A DNA stretch of 64,000 nucleotides from Winslowiella toletana (GTDB lineage Bacteria > Pseudomonadota > Gammaproteobacteria > Enterobacterales > Enterobacteriaceae): assembly GCF_017875465.1 (NCBI RefSeq), contig NZ_JAGGMQ010000001.1, positions 3,348,001 to 3,412,000 on the forward strand. Reading direction: 5' to 3'. Below are positions 16,571 through 26,394 of this stretch, piece by piece. The notes below the pieces were generated by a model. That model searched no databases and had not been told where the DNA came from. It was given only the letters and a program-made list of their open reading frames with translations. A program made the translations under genes and the position numbers. Numbering within the stretch: the first letter of the stretch is position 1; the number at the start of each line of letters is the position of its first letter.

Positions 16571-18549
16571 TGAACGCAAGCAACAGGTTCCCGGTTACGC
16601 TGCTTAGCACGTTGTTTATCGCCGCGCTGGCGCTGACGTTTTACAACTTTAGCCATCAGCTGCCGCTGGCGCAGTGGTGGCCAGCGCTGCATCAGCCCAA
16701 TGTCGATGATATTGAGCAGATGGTGTTTCACTACAGCACGCTGCCGCGTCTGACTATTTCGCTGCTGGTCGGTGCCGGGCTGGGGCTGGCCGGTCTGCTG
16801 TTTCAGCAGGTATTGCGCAATCCGCTGGCTGAACCCACCACCCTCGGGGTGGCGTCCGGTGCGCAGCTGGGGATCACCATGGTGACCATTGGCGCGCTGC
16901 CTGCGGGTTTTCTGACGGCCCAGATGGCGGCGCTGACTGGTGCGCTGCTGGTGGGGCTGGTGGTGTTTGGCATCGCCTGGGGCAAACGTCTGTCGCCAGT
17001 TACGCTGATTCTTGCCGGTCTGGTGATGAGTCTCTATTGCGGCGCAGTCAATCAGATCGTCGCCATTTTTAATAAAGACCAGCTGCAGAATATGTTTCTG
17101 TGGGGCACCGGCGCACTTAATCAGCAGGACTGGAGCAATGTGATCCTGCTGTGGCCGCGTCTGTTAATCGCCTTTGCCCTGACGCTATTGCTGCTGCGTC
17201 CGCTGACCCTGATGGGGCTGGATGATGGCGTCGCGAAAAACCTCGGCCTGGCGCTGTCGCTGGCGCGTTTAGCTGCGCTGGTACTGGCGATTCTGCTGAG
17301 CGCTCAGCTGGTCAGTGCGGTGGGGATTATCGGTTTTATTGGGCTGTTTGCGCCGCTTCTGGCGCGGATCCTGGGCGCGCGACGCTTAATCAGCCGGATG
17401 CTGCTGGCGCCGTTTATCGGTGCACTGCTGCTATGGCTGGCGGATCAGAGCGTCAGCTGGCTGACGGACATCTGGCTGGAGGTCTCAACCGGTACCGCCA
17501 CCGCGATAATTGGCGCGCCGCTGCTGTTATGGCTGTTGCCGCGTCTGCGCACCGGCTCGGTGCCGCCAGCGATGAATGCGGGTGATAAAGTGCCGGCTGA
17601 GCGCCATCGGGTGGTGTGGTGGGCGCTGATTGCGCTTGGCGGACTACTGCTGATGGCGGTGATTGCACTCGGCTTTGGCCGCAATGCTGAGGGCTGGGTA
17701 TGGGCCAGTGGCGAACTCTGGCAACAGTTACTGCCATGGCGTGGCCCGCGACTGGTTGCCGCGCTGGCGGCTGGCATGATGCTGGGCGTCGCGGGCTGTC
17801 TGATTCAGCGCCTGACCGGTAATCCGATGGCCAGCCCGGAAGTGCTGGGGATCAGTTCTGGCGCCGCTTTTGGCGTGGTGGTGATGCTGTTTATTGTACC
17901 GGGTGATGCTTTCGGCTGGCTGCTGCCGGCGGGCAGCCTTGGTGCTGCGCTGACCCTGATCATTATTCTGCTGGCAGCAGGGCGCGGCGGTTTCTCTCCG
18001 GAGCGCATGTTGCTGGCGGGGATGGCGTTAAGCACTGCCTTTACCACGCTGCTGATGCTGCTGCTGGCCAGTGGCGATCCGCGTATGGCGGGGCTTCTGA
18101 CATGGATTTCTGGTTCTACCTATAATGTCGATGGCGCACAGGCGTTACGTACCAGCGTGATTGCTCTGGTATTAATTGCGCTGGCGCCGTTGGCGACGCG
18201 CTGGCTGGCGATTCTGCCGCTCGGCGGCGCTACCGCACGGGCGGTAGGTATGGCGCTGACGCCTTCGCGTCTGGCGCTACTGTTGCTGGCCGCAGCGTTA
18301 ACCGCAGCGGCAACACTGACTATTGGCCCATTGAGCTTTATTGGTCTGATGGCGCCGCATATGGCGCGCATGCTCGGCTTCCGCCGCGCGTTGCCACAAC
18401 TGGTGATTGCCGCGCTACTGGGTGGCGCATTGATGGTGTTTGCTGACTGGTGTGGGCGGATGATGTCGTTCCCGGATCAGATCCCGGCAGGTCTGCTGGC
18501 GACCTTCTTTGGCGCACCGTACTTTGTTTATCTGTTGCGGAAAAGCTGA
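16570..18549 (+). CDS. fhuB: Ferric hydroxamate permease, fused double-length
   Basis: Inner-membrane permease of the FecCD family, 659 residues, with two homologous halves (each about ten membrane segments) fused in one chain as in E. coli, so a single FhuB pairs with two FhuC. Each half shows the repeated signature: RNPLAEPTTLGVASGAQLG in the first and GNPMASPEVLGISSGAAFG in the second, and later GFIGLFAP and SFIGLMAPH coupling loops. It is the last gene of fhuCDB and is followed by a strong terminator. Confidence 0.97.
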   Translation: MNASNRFPVTLLSTLFIAALALTFYNFSHQLPLAQWWPALHQPNVDDIEQMVFHYSTLPRLTISLLVGAGLGLAGLLFQQVLRNPLAEPTTLGVASGAQLGITMVTIGALPAGFLTAQMAALTGALLVGLVVFGIAWGKRLSPVTLILAGLVMSLYCGAVNQIVAIFNKDQLQNMFLWGTGALNQQDWSNVILLWPRLLIAFALTLLLLRPLTLMGLDDGVAKNLGLALSLARLAALVLAILLSAQLVSAVGIIGFIGLFAPLLARILGARRLISRMLLAPFIGALLLWLADQSVSWLTDIWLEVSTGTATAIIGAPLLLWLLPRLRTGSVPPAMNAGDKVPAERHRVVWWALIALGGLLLMAVIALGFGRNAEGWVWASGELWQQLLPWRGPRLVAALAAGMMLGVAGCLIQRLTGNPMASPEVLGISSGAAFGVVVMLFIVPGDAFGWLLPAGSLGAALTLIIILLAAGRGGFSPERMLLAGMALSTAFTTLLMLLLASGDPRMAGLLTWISGSTYNVDGAQALRTSVIALVLIALAPLATRWLAILPLGGATARAVGMALTPSRLALLLLAAALTAAATLTIGPLSFIGLMAPHMARMLGFRRALPQLVIAALLGGALMVFADWCGRMMSFPDQIPAGLLATFFGAPYFVYLLRKS

Positions 18550-18570
18550 TAAACAGACGGAGCTGTTAAT

Positions 18571-18602
18571 AGCCGCAACGGATAACGTTGCGGCTTTTTT
18601 AT
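18571..18602 (+). terminator. fhuCDB terminator
   Basis: Perfect nine-pair stem GCCGCAACG/CGTTGCGGC, loop GATAA, then a T6 run. Confidence 0.9.
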
Positions 18603-18613
18603 TGTCGCCTTGC

Positions 18614-18664
18614 CGTACCAGGTACGAAATAAATCTTGATAATCGTACTGCGTACGATTAAGAT
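18614..18664 (+). promoter_or_regulatory. higBA promoter with two palindromic operators
   Basis: A near-consensus promoter TTGATA (18636-18641), 17 bases, TAAGAT (18659-18664) precedes the toxin gene. The spacer is filled by a 19-base palindrome AATCGTAC-TGC-GTACGATT (18641-18659). A second, shorter copy with the same CGTAC-N3-GTACG core lies at 18614-18626. The centres are 30 bases apart, about three helical turns, so two antitoxin dimers could bind the same face. Operator function is inferred from geometry. Confidence 0.7.
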
Positions 18665-18691
18665 CGGCTTCTACATGGAGGTAGATGACAA

Positions 18692-19015
18692 ATGGAGTAT
18701 TTTGAATTTATTGAAACGGTCGTCTTCAGTAAGCAACGTCGATACCTGCTAAACGATGATAGCTTCAGGGAATTGCAGGAGTATCTGCTGACGCATCATG
18801 ATGAAGGCGACACGATAATCAAAACCGGCGGCTGCAAAAAAATACGCTGGGGTCGCCCCGGTATGGGGAAGCAAGGTGGCGTCAGGATTATCTACTATCT
18901 TCTCACTCATAGCGGCAGGCTGTATCTGCTGACGGTTTACCCTAAAAATGCAAAAGATGACCTGAGTGAATCAGAAAAAGCCATACTGAAGGCATTAACC
19001 GACAGACTTAACTAA
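18692..19015 (+). CDS. higB: RelE-superfamily toxin, HigB2-like
   Basis: 107 residues with the HigB2/RelE layout: helical N-terminus, TGGCKKIRWGRPGMGKQGG basic segment, then strands RIIYYLL and LYLLTVYPKN and a C-terminal helix. Vibrio cholerae HigB2, a ribosome-dependent mRNA endonuclease, has the same GG-KIR...KRGG-RIIYY...YLLT-Y-KN pattern. It lies toxin-first, 42 bases before a helix-turn-helix antitoxin, which is typical of higBA rather than relBE. A Shine-Dalgarno GGAGG precedes the ATG. Nuclease activity is inferred from the family. Confidence 0.85.
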   Translation: MEYFEFIETVVFSKQRRYLLNDDSFRELQEYLLTHHDEGDTIIKTGGCKKIRWGRPGMGKQGGVRIIYYLLTHSGRLYLLTVYPKNAKDDLSESEKAILKALTDRLN

Positions 19016-19057
19016 ACCATGCCTGCACTGCACGGCATTTTCGCAAAGGTTTGTATT

Positions 19058-19348
19058 ATGGATAAACAACTATTTAACGATTTGGTCGAAAGCATGGAAC
19101 AGATGGTTGCGATTGAGAATGGCGAAATGCAACCGGCTCAGGTTCATCGCCACCATTTGCCAAACGTCAAATTATTGCGTGAAACCAGTGGCATGAAGCA
19201 GGATGAATTTGCTGAGGCGGTGGGTGTCAGCGCGTCACTGGTGCAAAGCTGGGAGCAGGATCGTCGTATACCTTCAGGTTCATCGCTAAAAATCCTGCTG
19301 ATGCTGGAACGCAACCCGGCGCTGATGAATGACCTGCTGGCGGTCTGA
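19058..19348 (+). CDS. higA: Helix-turn-helix antitoxin, HigA2/NadS-like
   Basis: 96 residues from the ATG at 19058 (AAAGG upstream). An N-terminal segment of about 45 residues, expected to neutralise the toxin, precedes an XRE/Cro-type helix-turn-helix (LLRETSGMKQDEFAEAVGVS, then WEQDRRIPSG). The helix-turn-helix presumably binds the CGTAC-N3-GTACG palindromes upstream of higB for autorepression. An in-frame ATG at 19019 would add a non-conserved leader and begins inside a small hairpin (ATGCC/GGCAT, 19019-19038), so it is not chosen. Confidence 0.85.
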   Translation: MDKQLFNDLVESMEQMVAIENGEMQPAQVHRHHLPNVKLLRETSGMKQDEFAEAVGVSASLVQSWEQDRRIPSGSSLKILLMLERNPALMNDLLAV

Positions 19349-19356
19349 ATAGTGGC

Positions 19357-19388
19357 AAAAAAACGGCTTCCGATCAGGGAAGCCGTTA
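19357..19388 (-). terminator. hemL terminator, possibly bidirectional
   Basis: Stem ACGGCTTCC/GGAAGCCGT (19363-19386). On the minus strand it is followed by a run of seven T, placing a strong terminator after hemL. It may also stop higBA transcripts. Confidence 0.85.
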
Positions 19389-19412
19389 TTGCCGCAATGC
19401 CTTCAGTCTTAC

Positions 19413-20693
19413 TTACAGTCTGGCAAAGCTGCGTTGCGCAGCATCGATGGTGTTCTGAATATCTTCTTTGCTGTGCGCCAGCGACATAAAGCCCGCTTCA
19501 AAGGCTGAAGGCGCAAGGTAAATGCCCTCTTCCAGCATCAGATGGAAGAATTTTTTAAAGCGTTCCACGTCGCACTTCGTCACATCCTGATAGCTGGTTA
19601 CCGTCTCTGCATCAGTAAAGAACAGGCCGAACATCCCGCCGACATGGTTGACCACCAACGGAATATTCTCCGCTTTTGCCGCAGCCAGCAGGCCGTCAGC
19701 CAGCTGAGTCGTCAATGCGGTCAGGGTCTGATGGCAGCCAGGTCTGGCGATTTCACTCAGACAGGCGAAGCCAGCCGCCATCGCAATCGGGTTGCCGGAG
19801 AGGGTGCCCGCCTGGTAAACCGGGCCGGTTGGCGCCAGCGCTTCCATCACTTCACGACGACCGCCAAAAGCACCAACTGGCATGCCACCGCCGATGATTT
19901 TACCCAGGCAGGTGAGGTCCGGCTTCACGCCGTAGTGCGCCTGCGCCCCCGCCAGCGCCACGCGGAAACCGGTCATCACTTCGTCAATGATAAACAGTGC
20001 GCCAAACTCATCGCACAGCGCGCGCAGTCCTGGCAGGAAGTCGTCATGTGGCGGGATGCAGTTCATATTGCCCGCGACCGGTTCAACGATAATGCAGGCG
20101 ATATCTTGCGGGTACTGTTCAAATGCCGCGCGAACCGATGCCAGATCGTTATAGGTGCAGGTCAGGGTATGTCTGGCGAAGTCCGCCGGTACGCCAGGTG
20201 AGTTTGGCTGGCCAAGGGTCAGCGCGCCGGAACCCGCTTTCACCAGCAGACAATCGGCATGGCCATGGTAACAGCCCTCGAATTTAATAATCTTATCGCG
20301 ATGGGTGTAACCGCGCGCCAGACGGATGGCGCTCATGGTGGCTTCGGTGCCGGAGTTCACCATCCGCACCATATCCATGGTTGGCACCAGCTGACAGACC
20401 AGCCCGGCCATTTTAACTTCCATCTCGGTTGGTGCGCCAAAGCTCAGGCCACGTTCGGCGGCTTCAATCACCGCATTACGGATTGCCGGGTGATTATGCC
20501 CCAGCACCATCGGCCCCCAGGAACCGACGTAATCGATATAGGCTTTACCATCCGCATCATAGAGGTAAGCGCCGTTCGCACGCTCGATGAAAAGCGGTAC
20601 GCCGCCGACACCGGTGAACGCGCGCACCGGAGAGTTAACTCCGCCGGGAATTAACTTTTGCGCCTGAGCATACAGGTTTTCAGACTTACTCAT
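19413..20693 (-). CDS. hemL: Glutamate-1-semialdehyde 2,1-aminomutase
   Basis: PLP enzyme that converts glutamate-1-semialdehyde to 5-aminolevulinate in the C5 route to haem. 426 residues, normal length. The PLP lysine is Lys265 in CLGKIIGGG, with [10 protein letters not shown] supplying the cofactor aspartate and [16 protein letters not shown] the phosphate site. Divergent from clcA across 172 bp and convergent with higBA, so it is monocistronic as in E. coli. Confidence 0.98.
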   Translation of the reverse strand: MSKSENLYAQAQKLIPGGVNSPVRAFTGVGGVPLFIERANGAYLYDADGKAYIDYVGSWGPMVLGHNHPAIRNAVIEAAERGLSFGAPTEMEVKMAGLVCQLVPTMDMVRMVNSGTEATMSAIRLARGYTHRDKIIKFEGCYHGHADCLLVKAGSGALTLGQPNSPGVPADFARHTLTCTYNDLASVRAAFEQYPQDIACIIVEPVAGNMNCIPPHDDFLPGLRALCDEFGALFIIDEVMTGFRVALAGAQAHYGVKPDLTCLGKIIGGGMPVGAFGGRREVMEALAPTGPVYQAGTLSGNPIAMAAGFACLSEIARPGCHQTLTALTTQLADGLLAAAKAENIPLVVNHVGGMFGLFFTDAETVTSYQDVTKCDVERFKKFFHLMLEEGIYLAPSAFEAGFMSLAHSKEDIQNTIDAAQRSFARL

Positions 20694-20865
20694 GGATCGG
20701 GCTCCTGAATCATATATGGGGAAATATCCTTACCATTCTAAGGAACATGCCGGTGGGTTGAAAGGCGTGCAGCACGATTGATACTTTCAGTAAGGATTTT
20801 TTTGCGACGGCAGCGCAGGCTATGCGTATCATACGGTTATACATTTCCTGACAAATGACCCTGAT

Positions 20866-22287
20866 ATGCGTGAAATCCCGACATCTTCGGATCAGTTACC
20901 GGTCATACCGGTGCGTCGTGGCGACTATCTGCGGCTGCTGTTGCGTCGCGATAAAACACCGGTAGCGATTCTGATTGTTGCCGGTATCACCGGTACGCTG
21001 GCCGGACTGGTGGGTGTGGCCTTTGAAAAAGCCGTCAACTGGGTACATGGGCTGCGGCTGGCGACACTGGCCGCAGCGGGCGACAGTTTGTGGCTGACTT
21101 TGCCGCTGGCATTTATTCTCTCCGCGTTACTGGCAGTGATGGGGTATTACCTGGTGCGTCGTTTTGCGCCTGAAGCGGCCGGTTCCGGTATTCCGGAGAT
21201 CGAGGGGGCGCTGGAAGAGTTGCGCCCGGTACGCTGGTGGCGGGTGATCCCGGTGAAATTTATTGGCGGCATGGGCACGCTGGGCGCCGGAATGGTGCTC
21301 GGCCGCGAAGGTCCGACGGTGCAGCTGGGCGGCAATATCGGACGGATGGTGCTGGATCTGTTCCGTTTACGCAGTGCCGAGGCGCGCCATTCGCTACTGG
21401 CTACCGGTGCGGCGGCGGGGCTTTCCGCCGCGTTTAATGCGCCACTGGCCGGGATCCTGTTTATTATCGAAGAGATGCGCTTGCAGTTTCGTTACAGCCT
21501 GATCTCGATTAAAGCGGTATTTATCGGCGTCATTATGTCGAGCATTGTTTTTCGCATTTTTAATGGCGAGCATGCGGTGATTGAGGTCGGTAAACTGAGT
21601 AATGCGCCGGTTTATACCCTTTGGCTCTACCTGCTGCTGGGGATGGTATTTGGCGGTGTTGGCGTGCTGTTTAACAAATTGATCTTCCGTACCCAGGATT
21701 GGTTTCAACAGTTACATGGCGGACGAATGCAGAAAATCCTGCTGATCGGCGCACTGCTGGGTGGGATCTGCGGCGCGCTGGGGGTGATCCAGCCGGAAGC
21801 CGCCGGTGGCGGGTTTAATCTGATCCCGCTGGCGACGGCTGGTCATTACACGTTGGGTATGCTGCTGTTTATTTTTATTGCCCGTATGATCACCACCTTA
21901 CTCTGTTTTGGTTCGGGCGCGCCTGGCGGGATTTTTGCACCGATGCTGGCGCTGGGAACCTTGCTGGGCACCGTTTTTGGTATCGCCAGCAGCGCGCTGT
22001 TTCCCCAATGGGGGCTGCAGCCCGGCACCTTTGCGATCGCCGGGATGGGGGCGCTGTTTGCCGCATCAGTTCGTGCGCCGCTGACCGGTATCGTGCTGGT
22101 GCTGGAGATGACCGATAATTATCAGCTGATTTTGCCGATGATTATCACCTGCCTCGGCGCTACCCTGCTGGCACAGTTTCTTGGTGGTAAGCCCTTGTAT
22201 TCCTCTCTGTTAGCCCGCACTCTGGCTAAACAGCAGCAGCAACAAGAGGCGCAGGCTGCGCATAAAGCATCATGCGCCAATACTTGA
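20866..22287 (+). CDS. clcA: H+/Cl- exchange transporter ClcA
   Basis: Inner-membrane CLC antiporter exchanging two chloride for one proton; supports extreme acid resistance. 473 residues, 18-helix CLC fold. The selectivity motif GSGIP carries Ser107, GREGPT the gating Glu148, and FIIEEMR the proton glutamate Glu203; [11 protein letters not shown] is the third pore motif. The C-terminus has a short Gln-rich stretch before a basic end. No CBS domains, as usual for the bacterial type. Confidence 0.97.
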   Translation: MREIPTSSDQLPVIPVRRGDYLRLLLRRDKTPVAILIVAGITGTLAGLVGVAFEKAVNWVHGLRLATLAAAGDSLWLTLPLAFILSALLAVMGYYLVRRFAPEAAGSGIPEIEGALEELRPVRWWRVIPVKFIGGMGTLGAGMVLGREGPTVQLGGNIGRMVLDLFRLRSAEARHSLLATGAAAGLSAAFNAPLAGILFIIEEMRLQFRYSLISIKAVFIGVIMSSIVFRIFNGEHAVIEVGKLSNAPVYTLWLYLLLGMVFGGVGVLFNKLIFRTQDWFQQLHGGRMQKILLIGALLGGICGALGVIQPEAAGGGFNLIPLATAGHYTLGMLLFIFIARMITTLLCFGSGAPGGIFAPMLALGTLLGTVFGIASSALFPQWGLQPGTFAIAGMGALFAASVRAPLTGIVLVLEMTDNYQLILPMIITCLGATLLAQFLGGKPLYSSLLARTLAKQQQQQEAQAAHKASCANT

Positions 22288-22378
22288 TTGCGCTATTAGC
22301 CTATAAGATAATGATAAAAGCTATGGTCAACTATTGACCTGACAGGCGGCAGCCTGAACGCATTACTGGAGTATTTAA

Positions 22379-22729
22379 ATGAGTGACGATGTAGCAACAG
22401 CACTGCCTCTGCAATTTACCGAAGCTGCAGCCAGCAAGGTGAAAAACCTGATTTCCGACGAAGATAATCCGGACCTGAAACTGCGTGTCTATATCACCGG
22501 TGGTGGTTGCAGTGGTTTTCAGTATGGCTTTACTTTCGACGACAAGATTAATGACGGCGATATGACCATTGAGAAATCGGGCGTGGCGCTGGTGGTTGAT
22601 CCGATGAGCCTGCAATATCTGGTGGGTGGTGCGGTGGATTATACTGAAGGGCTGGAAGGTTCACGTTTTATTGTCACTAACCCAAACGCAAAAACTACCT
22701 GCGGTTGCGGATCCTCTTTCAGTATCTGA
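22379..22729 (+). CDS. erpA: Iron-sulfur cluster insertion protein ErpA
   Basis: A-type carrier that delivers Fe-S clusters, notably to the IspG/IspH isoprenoid enzymes. 116 residues. The three cluster cysteines Cys44 (GGGCSGFQ), Cys108 and Cys110 ([11 protein letters not shown]) are present. Full family length with conserved ending. It is preceded by a GGAG site. Confidence 0.97.
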   Translation: MSDDVATALPLQFTEAAASKVKNLISDEDNPDLKLRVYITGGGCSGFQYGFTFDDKINDGDMTIEKSGVALVVDPMSLQYLVGGAVDYTEGLEGSRFIVTNPNAKTTCGCGSSFSI

Positions 22730-22734
22730 TGCTG

Positions 22735-22766
22735 AAAAAAAAGGGCGAAGATCACTTCGCCCTTTT
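22735..22766. terminator. Bidirectional terminator between erpA and the small secreted-protein gene
   Basis: Ten-pair stem AAGGGCGAAG/CTTCGCCCTT with ATCA loop, A-rich on the left and T-rich on the right. It would stop the convergent transcripts from both sides. Confidence 0.85.
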
Positions 22767-22770
22767 CGGT

Positions 22771-23025
22771 TTACCACTCGACGGTGACCAGACGCTGTTC
22801 CTGATTACTGCTGGCGTTCCTGGCTATTTTGCTTTCGGTCACTTTCGGTTGTGCGGATATCTGGCGGCCACAATCAATCTGTGGTGCTTTCTGACTGACA
22901 CTGACACGCCCATCCACCTTACACAGTGAATAGATGGTTAGTTTCACCCCAATGCTGCCGGTTGTGGAAGCAGCATAGAGATTACCCGCCATCAACAGGC
23001 CTAAGGCCAAAATAACGGCTTTCAT
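22771..23025 (-). CDS. Small secreted protein of unknown function
   Basis: 84 residues. A clear Sec signal peptide (MKAVILALGLLMAGNLYA) is followed by a mature part of about 66 residues with two cysteines (SLCKVDG and IDCGRQ) that could form a periplasmic disulphide. The region after cleavage, TGSIGVKLTIYSLCKVDG, vaguely recalls the beginning of pilin-type or YehE-like (DUF2574) proteins, but I do not recognise it with confidence. The ribosome site CAGGAAAC is good. It sits where E. coli has yadS, between erpA and btuF, and is monocistronic. Confidence 0.7.
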   Translation of the reverse strand: MKAVILALGLLMAGNLYAASTTGSIGVKLTIYSLCKVDGRVSVSQKAPQIDCGRQISAQPKVTESKIARNASSNQEQRLVTVEW

Positions 23026-23049
23026 GGTAGTTTGTTTCCTGGTGCAAAC

Positions 23050-23068
23050 ATATGCGCAGAACGCATAT
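23050..23068. promoter_or_regulatory. Perfect 7-bp inverted repeat upstream of the small secreted-protein gene
   Basis: ATATGCG-CAGAA-CGCATAT, 25 bases before the start codon of the 84-residue protein. Candidate operator or leader hairpin; the binding factor is unknown. Confidence 0.35.
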
Positions 23069-23169
23069 AAAACGCCATGAGAATATCAGTTCCCATCGCG
23101 GCACTACTTAATTAACGGCAATATTTGCTGTTTCTTTAACCGTTCTTTATCCGGTCTTTACAGTTACAG

Positions 23170-23970
23170 CTATTTGTTGGGCTGGAGCATGCTGCATAAT
23201 TGCTCAGCTGCCTGAATAATACGTGGTCCCGCGCGACTAAACCAGTCATCATTTATCGCAATCACTGGTACGGACAGTTGCGGCTGCCAGAAGCGGATTA
23301 CCGCCGGGATACGCGCTGCATCGCCGGTGATGACGATGGCTTGCGGATGGCGCATCAGCACCTGCTCGCGGCTTACCTGGGGCCACGGCACTCTGCTGTC
23401 GGCAAAAATATTGTCTCCGCCGCAGAGTTGCAGGATCTGGTTCTGCAGCGTGGCCTGCGAGGCGGTAAACAGCGGTTGCATGCCAAACTGCAGAAATACT
23501 GGCTGGCGTTGCAGATGCTGATAGCGTTGCCGCAGGGCGGCAAACCGCTGCGCCAGCGCATCAGCGTGCTGGCGCGCCAGCTGAGGCTGTGGACTCCATA
23601 CCTGCAGTTCACGCAACCCGTCGACCACGGACTCAATGGATTGTGCATCCAGCCAGACGATCTTCAGCCCCAGCGCCTGCAGTTGTTCGACCTGACGCTG
23701 CGGGGTGCCGCCACGCCATGCCAGCACCACATCCGGCTTGAGCGCCAGGATGCGTTCAACATTGATTCCCTGCCAGTTAGCCACCTGTTCCAGCTTTGTT
23801 GCCTGCGGCGGATAATCTGAGTAAGCGCTCACCGCAACCGGTGTGATGCCGGCGGCAAATGCCAGTTCGGTAAGATGCGGCGCCAGCGAGATAACCCGTG
23901 GCGCAGCGGCGGCCAGCGCCACGCCCGGCAGCGCCAGCAGTAACAGCAGGGTAGCGAAAAACTTAGCCAC
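23170..23970 (-). CDS. btuF: Periplasmic vitamin B12-binding protein
   Basis: Binds cobalamin in the periplasm and delivers it to BtuCD. 266 residues with a signal peptide ending at ALAAAAP. Helical-backbone binding-protein fold with landmarks [52 protein letters not shown] and [14 protein letters not shown], all close to E. coli BtuF. Its start overlaps the mtnN stop by eight bases, so the two form an operon as in E. coli. Confidence 0.96.
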   Translation of the reverse strand: MAKFFATLLLLLALPGVALAAAAPRVISLAPHLTELAFAAGITPVAVSAYSDYPPQATKLEQVANWQGINVERILALKPDVVLAWRGGTPQRQVEQLQALGLKIVWLDAQSIESVVDGLRELQVWSPQPQLARQHADALAQRFAALRQRYQHLQRQPVFLQFGMQPLFTASQATLQNQILQLCGGDNIFADSRVPWPQVSREQVLMRHPQAIVITGDAARIPAVIRFWQPQLSVPVIAINDDWFSRAGPRIIQAAEQLCSMLQPNK

Positions 23971-24658
23971 GCAGGTTATTCAGCAGGGTTTCAACCATCA
24001 GGGATGATTGTTGGGCGGCAACGACCAGGAACTCATCAAAGCTGAGGTGTGACTCCTGATCGGCCACGTCTGAAATCGCGCGCACCACCACAAATGGCGT
24101 ATTGAACTGATGGCAGACATGCGCAATCGCAGTGGCTTCCATCTCAACCGCGATCGCCTGCGGGAAGGTCTGACGAATGCGCGCCAGCGGCTCAGCACCG
24201 TTGATAAAGGCATCGCCACTGACCACCAGACCACGCACCGCATTCAGGCTCAGCTGTGCAATACAGCTCTCGGCGGCGGCAATCAGTTTCTCATCGGCTT
24301 TAAAGGCGGCAGGGCAACCGGCCATCTGTCCGGCTTCATAGCCAAAGGCCGTGACATCGACGTCGTGATAACGCACTTCATCTGAAACCACGATATCGCC
24401 TACGGTCAGCGTCGGCGCCAGGCCGCCAGCGGAGCCGGTATTAATAATAAAGTCAGGTTTGCACAGCTCCAGCAGCAGCGTGGTGCCCATGGCGGCCGAC
24501 ACTTTACCGATGCCCGATTTCAGCAGCGCCACTTCAACGCCGTTCAGGGTGCCGGTATAGATTTCACAACCGCCCAGCGTCAGAGTCTGACGGTTTTCAA
24601 TCTTGTCACGCAGCAGGGTCACTTCCTGCTCCATCGCACCAATAATGCCTGCTTTCAT
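23963..24658 (-). CDS. mtnN: 5'-methylthioadenosine/S-adenosylhomocysteine nucleosidase
   Basis: Cleaves adenine from methylthioadenosine, S-adenosylhomocysteine and 5'-deoxyadenosine; feeds methionine salvage and AI-2 synthesis. 231 residues from [13 protein letters not shown] with catalytic Glu12; the later [10 protein letters not shown] carries the catalytic Asp and [12 protein letters not shown] the substrate loop. In-frame starts far upstream enter the dgt promoter and are rejected. First gene of mtnN-btuF, divergent from dgt. Confidence 0.97.
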   Translation of the reverse strand: MKAGIIGAMEQEVTLLRDKIENRQTLTLGGCEIYTGTLNGVEVALLKSGIGKVSAAMGTTLLLELCKPDFIINTGSAGGLAPTLTVGDIVVSDEVRYHDVDVTAFGYEAGQMAGCPAAFKADEKLIAAAESCIAQLSLNAVRGLVVSGDAFINGAEPLARIRQTFPQAIAVEMEATAIAHVCHQFNTPFVVVRAISDVADQESHLSFDEFLVVAAQQSSLMVETLLNNLRG

Positions 24659-24754
24659 AGAGAGTCTCGCTTTGTTGTAGAATTTATCACCTAAAGTGAT
24701 GCATAGTTTAACATGGTTGTCCTGATAGTATTCACGCACCCGGTGAGAGGAATG

Positions 24755-26248
24755 ATGGCAGAGATTAATTTCAGGAAGAAAATGAGTTTTCAGCGGCCAT
24801 ACAATAACCGTGAAGAACCCGCTGGTGAATATAATATTACGCGTCATTTTGAAAGTGACCGTGGACGAATTATTAATTCTGCAGCGATTCGGCGTTTGCA
24901 GCAGAAAACCCAGGTATTTCCACTGGAGCGTAATGCGGCGGTGCGTTCACGTCTGACCCATTCGCTGGAAGTGCAGCAGACCGGGCGCTATATCGCCAAA
25001 GAGATTATTGAGACGCTAAAATCCAGCGGCGGACTGGAGCAGTATGGACTGGATGATTTTACCGGCGCTTTTGAAAGCCTGGTGGAGATGTCCTGTCTGC
25101 TGCATGACGTTGGCAATCCGCCGTTTGGTCATTTTGGCGAAGCGGCGATAAACGACTGGTTTGATGATAATTTACCTGCAGAACTGGTCGATCCGCAGGT
25201 GTGCGGCGTATTCAGCGATGACGAGATAAAGGCGTTTACGGCGCTGAACGATATGATTCGTCAGGATCTCTGCCATTTTGAAGGCAATGCGCAGGCCATA
25301 CGGCTGGTGCATACGCTATTGCAGCTTAATCTCACCTATTCTCAGGTCGCCTGTATTTTAAAATATACCGCGCCGGCATGGTGGCAGGGTGATAAACCAG
25401 CGGAATTTAGCACGCTGATGAAGAAGCCCGGCTTTTATCTGTCGGAGCAGGATTATATTGCCGAGCTGCGGGCCGCTACCGATATTCAGGAGCATCACCG
25501 TTTTCCCCTGACCTATATTATGGAAGCGGCCGATGATATTTCTTACTGCATTGCCGATTTAGATGATGCAGTGGAAAAAGCGATTTTTAATGTTGATGCG
25601 TTATATGAATTTCTTGAACAGAGCTGGGGTAAACCGAAAGCCGGTGATGCTTTTTCCCGCACGGTGGGTTATGCGTGGAAAAATGCTAATGGCAATGGGC
25701 GTTTCCGCAGCAAGAACGATCAGTTCTTTATGTCGCTGCGCGTCAGTGTGCAAAATGTTTTGGTCTCCTACGCGGTGAAACGTTTTGTGGAAAATCTACC
25801 GGCAATTTTCGCTGGCGACTTTAATCACTCATTGCTGGAGGATGATGGTGAAGAGGGGCGTCTGCTGGCGATATTCAAAACCGTGGCGCGTAAGCACGTA
25901 TTTAACCACTCGGAAGTGGAGCAGCTGGAGTTACAGGGTTATCGCGTGATGAAGGGGTTGCTGGATATTTATAAGCCGCTGCTGACCTTGAATTATGAAG
26001 ATTTTACCGCATTAATGAATGAGGACTTTTTAAAAGGCCGGCCAATTGAGACGCGGCTGTTCCATAAGTTGTCGGGTAAGCATCGTAAAGCTTATCAGCA
26101 AAAAATGAGAACCATCATTGTTGAACATAAGTATCAGCGCCTGTTGTGGGAGCGTTATTACCGCGCCCGCCTGCTGCAGGATTATATCAGCGGCATGACC
26201 GATCTGTATGCCTGGGATGAATACCGGCGTCTGATGGCGGTAGAGTAA
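24755..26248 (+). CDS. dgt: Deoxyguanosinetriphosphate triphosphohydrolase
   Basis: HD-domain hydrolase that converts dGTP to deoxyguanosine and triphosphate. 497 residues from the second of two adjacent ATGs ([10 protein letters not shown], aligned with E. coli MAQIDFRKK); the ribosome site is GAGAGG. The metal-binding HD motif is [15 protein letters not shown], preceded by [10 protein letters not shown] and followed by [17 protein letters not shown] and [15 protein letters not shown]. The C-terminus ends [15 protein letters not shown] as in the family. A shorter insertion than E. coli around residues 135-150 accounts for the slightly smaller size. Confidence 0.96.
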   Translation: MAEINFRKKMSFQRPYNNREEPAGEYNITRHFESDRGRIINSAAIRRLQQKTQVFPLERNAAVRSRLTHSLEVQQTGRYIAKEIIETLKSSGGLEQYGLDDFTGAFESLVEMSCLLHDVGNPPFGHFGEAAINDWFDDNLPAELVDPQVCGVFSDDEIKAFTALNDMIRQDLCHFEGNAQAIRLVHTLLQLNLTYSQVACILKYTAPAWWQGDKPAEFSTLMKKPGFYLSEQDYIAELRAATDIQEHHRFPLTYIMEAADDISYCIADLDDAVEKAIFNVDALYEFLEQSWGKPKAGDAFSRTVGYAWKNANGNGRFRSKNDQFFMSLRVSVQNVLVSYAVKRFVENLPAIFAGDFNHSLLEDDGEEGRLLAIFKTVARKHVFNHSEVEQLELQGYRVMKGLLDIYKPLLTLNYEDFTALMNEDFLKGRPIETRLFHKLSGKHRKAYQQKMRTIIVEHKYQRLLWERYYRARLLQDYISGMTDLYAWDEYRRLMAVE

Positions 26249-26313
26249 AAGTTTGCTGGCGAGATTTGTAAAGATTAAGAATAAATTTTTACCATTACCA
26301 AATACTTAAACAT

Positions 26314-26341
26314 GAACTTCGCGCTAAAAATTTAATCTTAA
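26314..26341 (+). promoter_or_regulatory. Sigma-E type promoter of degP
   Basis: GAACTT (26314-26319), 16 bases, TCTTAA (26336-26341), the same geometry as the sigma-E promoter of E. coli degP (GAACTT-N16-TCTGAA). It places degP in the envelope-stress regulon. RseP, which releases sigma-E, is encoded at 41.5 kb. Confidence 0.75.
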
Positions 26342-26394
26342 AATCGTGACCACAGCAATGGTCTGCATCATTGTCAGAGACGAGAAACCGACGA

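Noticed and set aside
26265..26290. CpxR-box-like GTAAA repeat upstream of degP
   Set aside because: Only the first GTAAA is convincing; the second half is AGAAT, so the site is not supported.
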